From Verrucomicrobiales bacterium (GTDB lineage Bacteria > Verrucomicrobiota > Verrucomicrobiia > Verrucomicrobiales > DEV007), in assembly GCA_028281705.1 (NCBI GenBank), contig JANQJH010000071.1, positions 1 through 34,355 on the forward strand: 34,355 nucleotides of DNA. The letters are read 5' to 3'. A program made the position numbers and the translations under genes. Below are positions 1 through 7,967 of this stretch, piece after piece; position 1 is the first letter of the stretch, and every line of letters begins with the position of its first letter. The notes below the pieces were generated by a model. It saw only the letters and a list, made by a program, of their open reading frames with translations, did not search any database and had not been told where the DNA came from.

Positions 1-1
1 G

Positions 2-3000
2 TTAGGCGATTTTCTCGAATCCCCCGCCCTCGTGGACGAAACGACCTCACGGGGTCCCCGCGAGGCTCCCAAGAAGGAGAAACCGGACAAGAAAAGCGAG
101 CGTATCGGCCCTTACAAGCTTCTTCAGGAAATCGGCGAGGGCGGTTGCGGCATCGTCTACATGGCCGAGCAGGAAAAGCCGGTCAAACGCCGCGTGGCCC
201 TCAAGGTGATCAAGTTGGGCATGGACACCAAGAGCGTCATCGCACGCTTCGAGTCCGAGCGTCAGGCCCTGGCCATGATGGACCATCCCAACATCGCCAA
301 AGTGCTCGATGCCGGCACCACCGATCACGGGCGGCCCTACTTCGTCATGGAACTCGTCCGCGGCGTCCGCATCACCGAGTACTGCGACCAGCACAAGCTC
401 AAGACGGACGACCGCTTGAAACTGTTCATCCAGGTGAGCCTGGCCATTCAGCACGCCCACCAGAAAGGGATCATCCACCGGGACATCAAACCGTCCAACA
501 TCCTCGTCACCCTGCACGATGGCGTGCCCGTGCCCAAGATCATCGACTTCGGCATCGCCAAGGCAACCGAGCAGCGCCTGACGGACAAGACACTCTTCAC
601 CGAGTACCAGTCCTTCATCGGCACGCCGGCCTACATGAGCCCCGAGCAGGCCGAAATGAGCGGCCTCGACATCGATACCCGGAGCGACATCTACGCCCTG
701 GGAGTCCTCCTCTACGAATTGCTCGTGGGCAAGACCCCCTTTGACGCCGCCACCCTGCGTGACAACGGCTTGGAAGCCTGCCGGCACACGATCCGCGAAG
801 TCGAACCCGAGCGCCCCTCGTTGCGCGTCTCCACCATGGTGGACGCCGATCAGACCACGACGGCAAACGCGCGGCAACTCGAGCCCGCCAAGCTCGTGCA
901 GGAGCTGCGCGGCGATCTCGACTGGATCGTCATGAAGTGCCTGGAAAAGGATCGTCAGCGGCGCTACGCCACGGCGAATCAACTCGCCGAAGACGTGCGG
1001 CGCTACCTCGAGGGCGATCTCGTGACGGCGCGCCCGCCGAGCACGCTCTACCGTCTCCAGCGAACCGTGGGCCGCCATCGAGTTGCCGTCGCGGCCGCGG
1101 GCATCGTATTCGCCACCCTCGTCCTCGGCACCGGGCTGGCCACCTGGCAAATGATGCGGGCCATCCGCGCCGAGGAACAAGCCTCCACCGCGCAAAGCAC
1201 GCAGAAGCTCCTGGCAGAAAAAGCAGAACGCGACCGCAGAAAAGCGGAGTCCAACGCCGCTCGCGCACGCATGAACGAGTATGTCGCGGAGATGAACCTC
1301 GCCTACCAGGCCCTCCGGGACGGCAACTTGGGCCGCGCCTACCAGCTCATCCACAAACATGGCGAGGCCGAGGATTCCAACGACCAGCCCCGGGAGTTCG
1401 AGTGGCGTTACCTTCGAGCGCTCTGTGAGGGCGACGAGCACGGCAGCTTTCCCAATCAAGGCACCGCGGTGCGCGTGATTTCCTATTCCCCGGAAGGCGA
1501 TTTGTTGGCCGTCGGCGGCCGCGATGAGCTGTTGCTCTGGGACGTCGAGACCCAGTCGCGACTCATTGAACTGCCCGTCGCCGCCCGCGCCATCGTCTTC
1601 TCTCACGATGGAGAAACGCTTTATACAGCCGGCCGGGAAGGTGTCCAAGCCTGGAACACCACCACCTGGATCTCGCGCGCCGGCCCCACCGGCTGGACGA
1701 ATTCCATTGCGCTCTCGCCAGATGGATTGCGGCTCCTGGCAGGTACGCGGCAACGCGTCTATCTCTGTGACACCGCAACCTTCGAGACCATCTGGGAACT
1801 GTCCCAGGCTTCCGCTCCGGTGGCCTTTTCCCACGACGGAAAGCGCGTCGCCACCGATTCCAAAGAGGGCTTGCAAGTCTGGCGGGCATCTGACGGCCAC
1901 CCCCTGCTGACCCTGGGGGATGCCGACCATCTCTACGCCCGGTCCATCCAGTTCTCCAAGGACGACTCTTATCTCATGGCCCCGAGAAACACCTCCTCCC
2001 GCAAGGGAACCTTCGTCGTCGGCCTTTGGGACCTGACCACGGGCGAGGAGATCGGCACCTTGCCGCGAGACGCCAATGAGGCACCGACGCACACGGGCGC
2101 CATCGCCTCCATCAGTCTGAGCCCCTCCGGCAAAACGCTGGCCACCGCGGGAATGGATCACTCCGTGGGGCTGTGGGATCTGACCACCCGCGAACCCATC
2201 GCGCTCTTACAAGGACACCGGCACGAAGTCTGGGGACTCTCATTCTCCCCCAACAGCCGCACCTTGGCCGCCGGCGGGAAGGATGGATCCCTCTTCCTCT
2301 GGGCCAACCAAACACCGACACGCAAGGACGTGATTCACTGTCAGGGTGAGTCTCTCGGCGTTTCCCCCGACGGTGCCCGTCTGGCCACCGTGGACCATCG
2401 CGAGACTGCGCTTCGGATCCTCGACTTGCGGACCCATGCTCCAGTGCGCACGCTCCCACTGCATGCATCGAAAAAGGCCGGAAAACGCGTCTCCATCGCC
2501 ATCAGCCGCGACTTCACCAAGGCCGTACAGATCGTCGAGCAGAAGAAGCTTCACGTCGTCAACATGACGACCGGTCTCTCCTACGCCGTTCCCCTTCGTG
2601 AAGGCGCCAAAGCAGACCGGATTCGTCTCTCACCGGACGGCACGCAATTCGTCACCCGGCGCCACGCGAAAGACGCCGCTTGGTGGCAGTTGGACGGTGA
2701 AGAGGCCACGCTGATCCAGACTCTCCAGGACACCGATGCGGCCCGTTTCAGTGACGACGGCTCCACCCTGGTCACGATCAATCGCGAAGGTCACGTCCAC
2801 GTCTGGGATACCGAGTCCCAGTCTCTCCGGCACGCCTTTCCCGTCCGGGCCGGAGGTGATGGCGTCGCGCTCTCGGGCGACGGCACGCTTCTCGCCACCT
2901 CGGGGCACTGGTACGACTCGGAAAACAGCATCTGGCTTTGGTCCACCACCACCGGCGAACAAGTGAACGAACTCGACGGCCACAAGCAGAACATCGCTTC

Positions 3001-3229
3001 TCTCGCCTTCTCGGTCGATGGACGGACCCTGGCCTCGTCGAGCTACGACAGCACTCTGAAATTCTGGCATCTCGCCACCAGGCAAGAACTCGTTTCCCTC
3101 CGGAAAGTGGGCACCATCCTCCAGCAGTTGAAGTTCTCCCGCGACGGGCAATGGCTGGTGGCCGACGGCGGCGGTCCTTTCACGCCGGCCAAGGAAGTTC
3201 ACCTCTTCCACGCGCCCCTCGCTCGCTGA
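2..3229 (+). CDS. Transmembrane Ser/Thr protein kinase with C-terminal WD40 repeats (5' end cut by window)
   Basis: Hanks-type kinase that should phosphorylate Ser/Thr on unknown partners. Numbering from the GTG at 32: glycine loop GEGGCGIV (35-42), ATP-binding Lys58, catalytic HRDIKPSN (149-156), DFG (172-174), then [10 protein letters not shown]. The kinase domain is followed by one hydrophobic segment (about 350-375), a charged helical linker (about 380-430), and WD40-type beta-propeller repeats from about 480 to the C-terminus (SPDG, LWD and FSPN repeats). This predicts a cytoplasmic kinase and a periplasmic propeller sensor. The frame stays open to the left edge from base 2 and reads [10 protein letters not shown], which resembles the N-terminal region of planctomycete/verrucomicrobial kinases, so GTG 32 is probably not the true start. 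Such kinases are often linked to ECF sigma genes, and one lies at 5280. Target and ligand are unknown. Confidence 0.9.
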   Translation, partial: LGDFLESPALVDETTSRGPREAPKKEKPDKKSERIGPYKLLQEIGEGGCGIVYMAEQEKPVKRRVALKVIKLGMDTKSVIARFESERQALAMMDHPNIAKVLDAGTTDHGRPYFVMELVRGVRITEYCDQHKLKTDDRLKLFIQVSLAIQHAHQKGIIHRDIKPSNILVTLHDGVPVPKIIDFGIAKATEQRLTDKTLFTEYQSFIGTPAYMSPEQAEMSGLDIDTRSDIYALGVLLYELLVGKTPFDAATLRDNGLEACRHTIREVEPERPSLRVSTMVDADQTTTANARQLEPAKLVQELRGDLDWIVMKCLEKDRQRRYATANQLAEDVRRYLEGDLVTARPPSTLYRLQRTVGRHRVAVAAAGIVFATLVLGTGLATWQMMRAIRAEEQASTAQSTQKLLAEKAERDRRKAESNAARARMNEYVAEMNLAYQALRDGNLGRAYQLIHKHGEAEDSNDQPREFEWRYLRALCEGDEHGSFPNQGTAVRVISYSPEGDLLAVGGRDELLLWDVETQSRLIELPVAARAIVFSHDGETLYTAGREGVQAWNTTTWISRAGPTGWTNSIALSPDGLRLLAGTRQRVYLCDTATFETIWELSQASAPVAFSHDGKRVATDSKEGLQVWRASDGHPLLTLGDADHLYARSIQFSKDDSYLMAPRNTSSRKGTFVVGLWDLTTGEEIGTLPRDANEAPTHTGAIASISLSPSGKTLATAGMDHSVGLWDLTTREPIALLQGHRHEVWGLSFSPNSRTLAAGGKDGSLFLWANQTPTRKDVIHCQGESLGVSPDGARLATVDHRETALRILDLRTHAPVRTLPLHASKKAGKRVSIAISRDFTKAVQIVEQKKLHVVNMTTGLSYAVPLREGAKADRIRLSPDGTQFVTRRHAKDAAWWQLDGEEATLIQTLQDTDAARFSDDGSTLVTINREGHVHVWDTESQSLRHAFPVRAGGDGVALSGDGTLLATSGHWYDSENSIWLWSTTTGEQVNELDGHKQNIASLAFSVDGRTLASSSYDSTLKFWHLATRQELVSLRKVGTILQQLKFSRDGQWLVADGGGPFTPAKEVHLFHAPLAR

Positions 3230-3243
3230 GTGAAATTCTTCGG

Positions 3244-3281
3244 ATTTTTTCTGCGGAATCGGCGGAGTTCCAACGCATGCA
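3244..3281 (+). promoter_or_regulatory. Candidate ECF-type promoter, copy 1
   Basis: The block ATTTTTTCTGCGGAA is followed by 15 unconserved bases and then CGCATGCA. The same two blocks with the same 15-base spacing recur at 5164-5201 (one mismatch in the T tract). The GGAA element and the spacer of about 16 resemble extracytoplasmic-function sigma promoters. It ends 30 bases before the ATG at 3312. Function is inferred. Confidence 0.45.
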
Positions 3282-3311
3282 CCTCTGAAGACCGGAAATA
3301 CACACACACTG

Positions 3312-3506
3312 ATGCCGCAAGAGCCATCCTGGATGTCCTCATTTCGTTGGGTTTTCTTCGCCCTCTGCCTCTTGATCTACACCCTGTGTGAGATCGGAGT
3401 CATCCGTGGGCCCCAGAAGAGACCCAGCATTTCGGAGGCCGCCATGATGCTCTCGGCAGAGAACAACCGCCCAAATCCCGCCGATTGGTCCAACATCGCC
3501 TACTAA
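3312..3506 (+). CDS. Small hypothetical membrane protein, 64 aa
   Basis: I do not recognise a family. The product has a short polar N-terminus, one hydrophobic segment (about residues 11-31, rich in F, L, I, V and C) and a polar tail of about 33 residues ending NIAY, so it is probably a single-pass inner-membrane peptide. Support for it being real is positional: it starts 30 bases after the candidate ECF promoter, points the same way as its neighbours, and ends 55 bases before the repeat-protein gene, with which it could form an operon. No clear ribosome-binding site precedes ATG 3312. An alternative ATG lies at 3333 and would trim seven residues. It could act as a small regulator or anti-sigma-like peptide, but nothing in the sequence demonstrates that. 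Confidence 0.45.
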   Translation: MPQEPSWMSSFRWVFFALCLLIYTLCEIGVIRGPQKRPSISEAAMMLSAENNRPNPADWSNIAY

Positions 3507-3561
3507 AGAACCGAACCAGCCAACCTCGCGTCGCGCTTCCCTTCTGTTCGCCTCTCTATCC

Positions 3562-4977
3562 ATGAACGCCTCCGTCCCAACGATCGCCCTCCTCACCATC
3601 TCGTCCGCTGGAGCCTTCGGCCTCGGCTGGTTCCTCAAGCCCAGTGCCCCCGAGCAGTCCATGGCAGTCAACGAGATCCACGGAGCGAGCACCTCCTCGC
3701 TCACACCTGGAGAACGAACGCGCTCCGCCGCGAGCAGCGCCAAAGGGAATCGCGCCGCCTCACCCATCGCCAACTATCTGGCCATGGATGGGACCATGAC
3801 TTCTGACAATATCTCAGCGGCCGTGAAAGCCATGGCAGGTGAAAATGATCCGCTGAAAAAGGCCGCGATGCTCACCGCTCTTTTGGATCAACTGACCCCG
3901 GAAAACGCCAAGGCCGCCTTTCAAGCCATGCGCGAAGCCCGGGGAAACCGCCGCGGCGGCTTCGGCCGGGGCGGTGGCGATGAAATGCGTCTCCTCCTCA
4001 ACGCCTGGGGCCGCATCGATGGCAAATCCGCCATCGCCGAACTCACCGCTCTAGCCGAACAAGAACGCGCCGAGCGCGAAGCCAACGGAGAAGGTGGACG
4101 CGGACGCGGCGGCTGGGGCGACCGTGGCGGTTCCACCTTTGACATTTACAGCGTCCTCTCAGGTTGGGCCACGGAGGATTCGACCGCCGCTCTGGAATAT
4201 GTCAATTCGCTCGAGGGCGACGACCGGCGCAAGGGCATGTATACCAGCGGCATCGTTCGCGGGCTCATGGTCAACGGAGTCGACGAAGCCGTGAGCTTCA
4301 TCGCCGCCCTCCCCGGTGACGACGAGGGAACACGGGGACGCTACATGTCGACCGTGGCCGAAGAAATGTTAGAAGGCGGCACGGCCAGTGCGGCTCAATG
4401 GGCCGATGGTCTCCAGGACGACGACTTGAAAGGCGGGGCCATGGATCGCATCGCCGGCGTCTATGCCAACGAGGATCTCGAGGCCGCCGTGGAATGGATC
4501 AACGGCCATGCGGACCAGGACTACGCCCGCAGTGCCGTGACCGAGATCGCCGAGGAATGGGCCGAGAAAGACCCGCAATCCGTCATCGATTGGGCCGGTG
4601 ACCTCCCGAACGAAACCCAAAAGCGCGTTTTCGAAGAAGCCCTGGACGAATGGACCGAGAGGGATCCCGTGGCCGCCAGCGAGTACCTCGCGCAGATGCC
4701 CGATTCCGCTGTCAAAGATTCCGCCGTCGAAGGCTTTGCCAAAGAACTGGCCAGGGAAGACCCGCAGTCCGCTGCCGCTTGGGCCGGGAGCATCGCCAAC
4801 GAGGAAATCCGCATCAGCACCCTAACCGATGTGGCTCGCAATTGGTTGCGCTCCGACCGCACGGCAGCCGAGGCCTGGCTCCCCACCAGCGGCCTCACGG
4901 CCGAGGCTCAAGCCTCTGTCCTCGAGCAACGCGGAGGAAATCGCTGGGATGGATTTCGGGGAGGGCGCGGAAGGTAG
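3562..4977 (+). CDS. Membrane-anchored or exported helical-repeat protein, 471 aa
   Basis: Hypothetical protein. A hydrophobic N-terminal segment (about residues 5-25) acts as a signal peptide or anchor. A polar Ser/Ala-rich linker follows, then two Gly/Arg/Asp-rich low-complexity patches (about 133-142 and 170-190). From about 195 to 455 there are roughly eight degenerate helical repeats of about 34 residues with a recurring pattern like W-A-E-x-D-P-x-A-A-x-x-W-x-x-x-L-P (for example EKDPQSVIDWAGDLP, TERDPVAASEYLAQMP, REDPQSAAAWAGSI). This suggests an alpha-solenoid binding surface outside the cytoplasm. The C-terminus is again Gly/Arg-rich (RGGNRWDGFRGGRGR). It lies between the small membrane protein and the ECF sigma gene, so a role in a signalling or envelope-stress module is plausible but not shown. 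No catalytic motif is visible. Confidence 0.8.
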   Translation: MNASVPTIALLTISSAGAFGLGWFLKPSAPEQSMAVNEIHGASTSSLTPGERTRSAASSAKGNRAASPIANYLAMDGTMTSDNISAAVKAMAGENDPLKKAAMLTALLDQLTPENAKAAFQAMREARGNRRGGFGRGGGDEMRLLLNAWGRIDGKSAIAELTALAEQERAEREANGEGGRGRGGWGDRGGSTFDIYSVLSGWATEDSTAALEYVNSLEGDDRRKGMYTSGIVRGLMVNGVDEAVSFIAALPGDDEGTRGRYMSTVAEEMLEGGTASAAQWADGLQDDDLKGGAMDRIAGVYANEDLEAAVEWINGHADQDYARSAVTEIAEEWAEKDPQSVIDWAGDLPNETQKRVFEEALDEWTERDPVAASEYLAQMPDSAVKDSAVEGFAKELAREDPQSAAAWAGSIANEEIRISTLTDVARNWLRSDRTAAEAWLPTSGLTAEAQASVLEQRGGNRWDGFRGGRGR

Positions 4978-5109
4978 CTTGGATCATCACACGCATCATG
5001 ACGAATTTCTTGAAATGGCGCATCTGTCAGGCAAGTGACGGGAAAAATGGTGGGTTCCAGTGCAGCGAGTGCTGTTCTTCACCGCCTGGGGTTTGGTGTC
5101 CCATCGAAA

Positions 5110-5158
5110 GATAGGTGGATCCCGTCGCAGTGCCCCTGCGGCGGGATTCATGCCTATC
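5110..5158 (+). terminator. Long stem-loop, probable terminator or structured intergenic element
   Basis: GATAGG (5110-5115) pairs with CCTATC (5153-5158), TGGAT (5116-5120) with 5146-5150, and CCCGTCGCAG (5121-5130) with CTGCGGCGGG (5136-5145) around a 5-base loop. That is about 21 bp of stem with one 2-base bulge and two G-T pairs. The T-rich sequence GTTTCATTTTCT follows at once. It may terminate the transcript from 3312-4977, although it could also be a dispersed palindromic element. The rest of 4978-5279 contains no gene I can support. Confidence 0.5.
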
Positions 5159-5163
5159 GTTTC

Positions 5164-5201
5164 ATTTTCTCTGCGGAAATTCACCACGGACTGCGCATGC
5201 A
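5164..5201 (+). promoter_or_regulatory. Candidate ECF-type promoter, copy 2
   Basis: ATTTTCTCTGCGGAA, 15 unconserved bases, then CGCATGCA: the same bipartite motif as at 3244-3281. It lies 79 bases before the sigma factor ATG at 5280 and abuts the stem-loop at 5110-5158. Two copies before two neighbouring genes suggest a shared sigma factor, perhaps the encoded one acting on itself. This is inference. Confidence 0.45.
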
Positions 5202-5279
5202 TCCATAGAAAGTCAAAAAAGAGAGAAATCGACAGGATCAACGACCCTTCCTCTTCGTTATAGAAACACAGATGATTCC

Positions 5280-5825
5280 ATGCTATCTCTAGCCGAAACG
5301 CCAGCAGCACCCAAGAAAGACGATTTCATCCAGCTATTCCTGGCCGCGAAACCGGATCTTTCCCGTTACGTGCTCTCCCTCGTCCGGGACCGCGACGCGT
5401 TGGATGATATCATGCAAGATCTGGCCATCGCCCTGTGGCGAAAATTTGAGGATTACGACAGCGATCGCCCCTTTCTTCCCTGGGCCTGCCGATTCGCCTT
5501 TTATCAGAGCCTCAAACACCGACAGCGAACTCATCGCCGCAGTTGGCAGCTCTCCGATGAGAACGCCCTCGAAAGAGCCCCGGCTCCCGTCCAGGACGAA
5601 TGGCAGGAAGCCCGTAATGAAGCCCTGGAATCCTGCCTGGGATCTCTCCCCTCCGCCGACCGCGAACTCATCCAGTGTCGCTACGCCTCCAAGGAAACCA
5701 TCCAACAGATGGCCAAGCGGACCAAGATCTCCGTCCACAAGCTCTACCATGCCCTCGATCGCATCCGCGAAGATCTCATGGCCGGCGTCACCGGCCGCAT
5801 GCGAGAGCAAGGCTTCGAATGCTAA
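5280..5825 (+). CDS. ECF-type RNA polymerase sigma-70 factor, 181 aa
   Basis: Small sigma factor that should direct RNA polymerase to a dedicated promoter set. Region 2 is seen as DLSRYVLSLVRDRDALDDIMQ followed by WRKFEDYDSDRPFLPWACRFA, the pattern of the Rhodopirellula/Verrucomicrobium ECF subfamily. Region 4 is seen as SCLGSLPSADRELIQCRY followed by the helix-turn-helix QQMAKRTKISVHKLYHALDRIR. The frame is open upstream to 5115, but that extra part overlaps the stem-loop and promoter-like motif and looks non-coding, so ATG 5280 is chosen. No anti-sigma gene follows directly: the next sequence is the repeat array. The upstream copy of the bipartite motif suggests autoregulation, and the nearby kinase fits the known PVC habit of pairing ECF factors with Ser/Thr kinases. 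Confidence 0.88.
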   Translation: MLSLAETPAAPKKDDFIQLFLAAKPDLSRYVLSLVRDRDALDDIMQDLAIALWRKFEDYDSDRPFLPWACRFAFYQSLKHRQRTHRRSWQLSDENALERAPAPVQDEWQEARNEALESCLGSLPSADRELIQCRYASKETIQQMAKRTKISVHKLYHALDRIREDLMAGVTGRMREQGFEC

Positions 5826-5840
5826 TAAAGATCGGAGAAT

Positions 5841-6082
5841 AGCTCAGGGACTGAAGTCCCTGCCACTTTCTTATGACGACCCATTCTCAAGGATGCCTCC
5901 AGGAATGTGGAGGGGACTTTAGTCCCCATATCATTCACGCGAGCTCAGGGACTGAAGTCCTACCACTTTCTTATGACGGCCCATTCTCAAGGATGCCGCC
6001 AGGAATGTGGAGGGGACTTCAGTCCCCATATCATTCACGCGAGCTCAGGGACTGAAGTCCCTGCCACTTTCTTATGGCGGCC
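5841..6082 (+). repeat. Tandem array of about 100-bp units carrying inverted REP-like palindromes
   Basis: Two full units (5841-5941 and 5942-6041) and a truncated third (6042 to about 6082). Each full unit holds CAGGGACTGAAGTCCCTG (8-bp arms around GA; 5845-5862, 5946-5961 imperfect, 6046-6063) and, about 50 bases later, GGGGACTTYAGTCCCC in the opposite orientation (5912-5927, 6012-6027). An inverted pair of related palindromes repeated in tandem resembles the REP/BIME elements mobilised by RAYT-type transposases. No such transposase is in the window. The short open frames across the array are not genes. Confidence 0.9.
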
Positions 6083-6110
6083 TATGTAGGATTGATCCGC
6101 TATCTCTTCC

Positions 6111-7562
6111 TCAAATCACAGGCCGCCGCTGATGCCACTCCGTCGATTGCTCGTAGTGATGCCCCAAGCGAAGAATCTTCTCCTCCGCAAACGGCGCCCC
6201 CAGAAGCTGCAAGCCAATCGGAAGCTCATGATCGCCATCACCCGGCGTCATGAAGCCACAGGGAAGACTGAGACCACAGATGCCGGCCAGATTGGCGCTC
6301 GTGGTAAAGATATCCGCCAGGTAGACATCGAGCGGGTTGGCCACTTTTTCGCCAATCTTGTAGGGTGGCGTCGGGCTCACCGGCGCCAGGATGGCATCCA
6401 CCTTGGCAAAGGCCTTGGTGAAATCGTCACGGATCAAGGTTCGCAGCTTCTGGGCCCGGAGGTAATAGGCATCGTAATAGCCTGAACTCAGTACATAGGT
6501 ACCTAACAAAATCCGGCGCTTCACTTCCGGGCCGAATCCCTGAGCACGCGACTTGGCATACTGCTCCGCGAGATCCTTGGCATCGGGAGCCCGATAGCCA
6601 TAACGCACGCCGTCAAAGCGCGCCAGATTCGCCGAGGCCTCCGCCGTGGCGATAATGTAGTACACACCCACCGCGTGTTCCGTATAGGGCAGGGAAACGT
6701 CGACGATCTCCACGCCGAGACTTTCATAGTGCTTCGCCGCCTTCTGCACCGCCTCACGGATCGCCGGATCAATCCCCTCCCCGAAATACTCCTCCGGCAG
6801 CCCCAGCTTCATCCCCTTGATCTCGCCCGTCAAGCCGGCCGCGTAATCGGGCACCGGCTCATCCAAACACGTGCTGTCATTGGCATCGCCCCCACTGATC
6901 GCCCCTAACAAGATGGCGGCATCTTCCACCGTCTTGGTCAAGGGACCGATCTGGTCCAGGGAGGAGGCGTAAGCCGTCAAGCCGAAGCGCGAGACCCTCC
7001 CGTAAGTCGGCTTCAATCCCACACAGCCACAGAACGCCGCCGGCTGCCGCACCGATCCCCCGGTGTCCGAGCCCAGCGCCGCGATGGCCTGGTCCGAGGC
7101 CACGACCGCTGCCGAACCCCCGCTCGACCCGCCAGAGATCCTCTCCAAATCCCAGGGGTTGTGCACCGGCTTGATCGAAGAATTCTCATTGGAAGATCCC
7201 ATGGCAAACTCGTCCATGTTCGCCCGGCCGAAGGGATGCCCTCCTGCCCGCCGCAAATTCACGATACTCGTGGCGTCATAGGGCGCCACATAGTTCCGCA
7301 GAATCTTCGACCCGCAGCCGCAAGGCTGATCCTTCACATTGATCAAGTCCTTGATCGCAATCGGAATGCCTCCCAGCAGACCGCGAATGGGCGTCTCACA
7401 GGCACGGCAGGCTTGGTCGCGATCCCAGGACAGGTAGCCGCCAATCTTCTCATCGCGCGCTTCCGCCGCCGCAATCACACTGTCCACGATCTCCATCGGC
7501 TGGATCTCTCCGCCATCCAACAGACCGCGCAATTCCTTGATCGTCTTGCTTGCTAAACTCAT
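6111..7562 (-). CDS. gatA: Glutamyl/aspartyl-tRNA amidotransferase subunit A, 483 aa
   Basis: Amidase subunit of GatCAB, which releases ammonia from glutamine to convert Glu-tRNA(Gln), and in many bacteria Asp-tRNA(Asn), to the amide form in the cytoplasm. The amidase-signature Ser-cisSer-Lys triad is visible: Lys71 in GIPIAIKDLI, Ser146 in GGSSGGS (144-150), and nucleophile Ser170 in LGSDTGGSVRQPA. Length is normal for GatA. It follows gatC on the same strand after 38 bases, an arrangement typical of a gatCA operon. gatB is not in the window. The gatC-gatA gap is unusually purine-rich on the coding strand (GAGCGAG/AAGCGAG-like repetition), which may serve for ribosome loading. The second codon region uses the rare TTA leucine codon. 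Confidence 0.97.
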   Translation of the reverse strand: MSLASKTIKELRGLLDGGEIQPMEIVDSVIAAAEARDEKIGGYLSWDRDQACRACETPIRGLLGGIPIAIKDLINVKDQPCGCGSKILRNYVAPYDATSIVNLRRAGGHPFGRANMDEFAMGSSNENSSIKPVHNPWDLERISGGSSGGSAAVVASDQAIAALGSDTGGSVRQPAAFCGCVGLKPTYGRVSRFGLTAYASSLDQIGPLTKTVEDAAILLGAISGGDANDSTCLDEPVPDYAAGLTGEIKGMKLGLPEEYFGEGIDPAIREAVQKAAKHYESLGVEIVDVSLPYTEHAVGVYYIIATAEASANLARFDGVRYGYRAPDAKDLAEQYAKSRAQGFGPEVKRRILLGTYVLSSGYYDAYYLRAQKLRTLIRDDFTKAFAKVDAILAPVSPTPPYKIGEKVANPLDVYLADIFTTSANLAGICGLSLPCGFMTPGDGDHELPIGLQLLGAPFAEEKILRLGHHYEQSTEWHQRRPVI

Positions 7563-7600
7563 CGCTCTCGCTTGCTCGCTCGTTCTCTCTCTCGGCTCGC

Positions 7601-7900
7601 CTACTCGACCACCTTGGGCACGACAAATTGATCACTCGTCGTCTTGGGCCCGTTGCGCAGGGCGTCCTCTGCCTCCAGGCTCGGACGGGATGCGTCCGCC
7701 CGGGTCACGTTGAGAACGGGATTGGCATGGGCCGTGGGCTCAATGCCGCTGACATCGACTTCATCGAGCTTTTCCATGTAAGTCAAAATGTCCTGCAACT
7801 GCGGCTCAAAAGTCGCCACCTCATCGTCGGACAGCTCCAGGCGAGCCAATCCGGCCACGTAGCGCAGATCAAACTGCGTTCCCTTCTCGTTCTCACTCAT
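7601..7900 (-). CDS. gatC: Glutamyl/aspartyl-tRNA amidotransferase subunit C, 99 aa
   Basis: Small structural subunit that wraps GatA and stabilises the GatCAB complex. The sequence shows the family pattern: DLRYVAGLARLELSDDEV near the N-terminus, LQDILTYMEKLDEVDVSGIEP in the middle, and a C-terminal stretch with ADASRPSL and a VVPKVVE ending that matches the usual FxVPxVvE. Length is normal. It stands immediately before gatA on the minus strand, which supports the call. It lies 67 bases after the lipase gene, so the five minus-strand genes from 14645 to 6111 could share transcripts, but no terminator or promoter in that gap is clear enough to decide. Confidence 0.95.
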   Translation of the reverse strand: MSENEKGTQFDLRYVAGLARLELSDDEVATFEPQLQDILTYMEKLDEVDVSGIEPTAHANPVLNVTRADASRPSLEAEDALRNGPKTTSDQFVVPKVVE

Positions 7901-7967
7901 AGTTCAGATTTGGCCGCTGTTTAACACGCGTTCCGCCCCCTCGCCATCGCGAATTGCCCAAACCTGC

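Noticed and set aside
47-2161. 704-codon open frame antisense to the kinase gene
   Set aside because: It mirrors the GC-rich codon positions of the kinase-WD40 gene, whose domains are unmistakable, and its translation resembles no family.
5115-5279. N-terminal extension of the ECF sigma factor
   Set aside because: Overlaps the stem-loop and promoter-like motif, and the extra residues do not match sigma region 2; ATG 5280 fits the family.
5841-6082. Possible CRISPR array
   Set aside because: Units are about 100 bp and nearly identical throughout, without unique spacers, and no cas genes are present.
5873-6089. Two 60-codon frames across the repeat array
   Set aside because: They exist only because the repeat unit lacks stops; the sequence is palindromic repeat, not protein-like.
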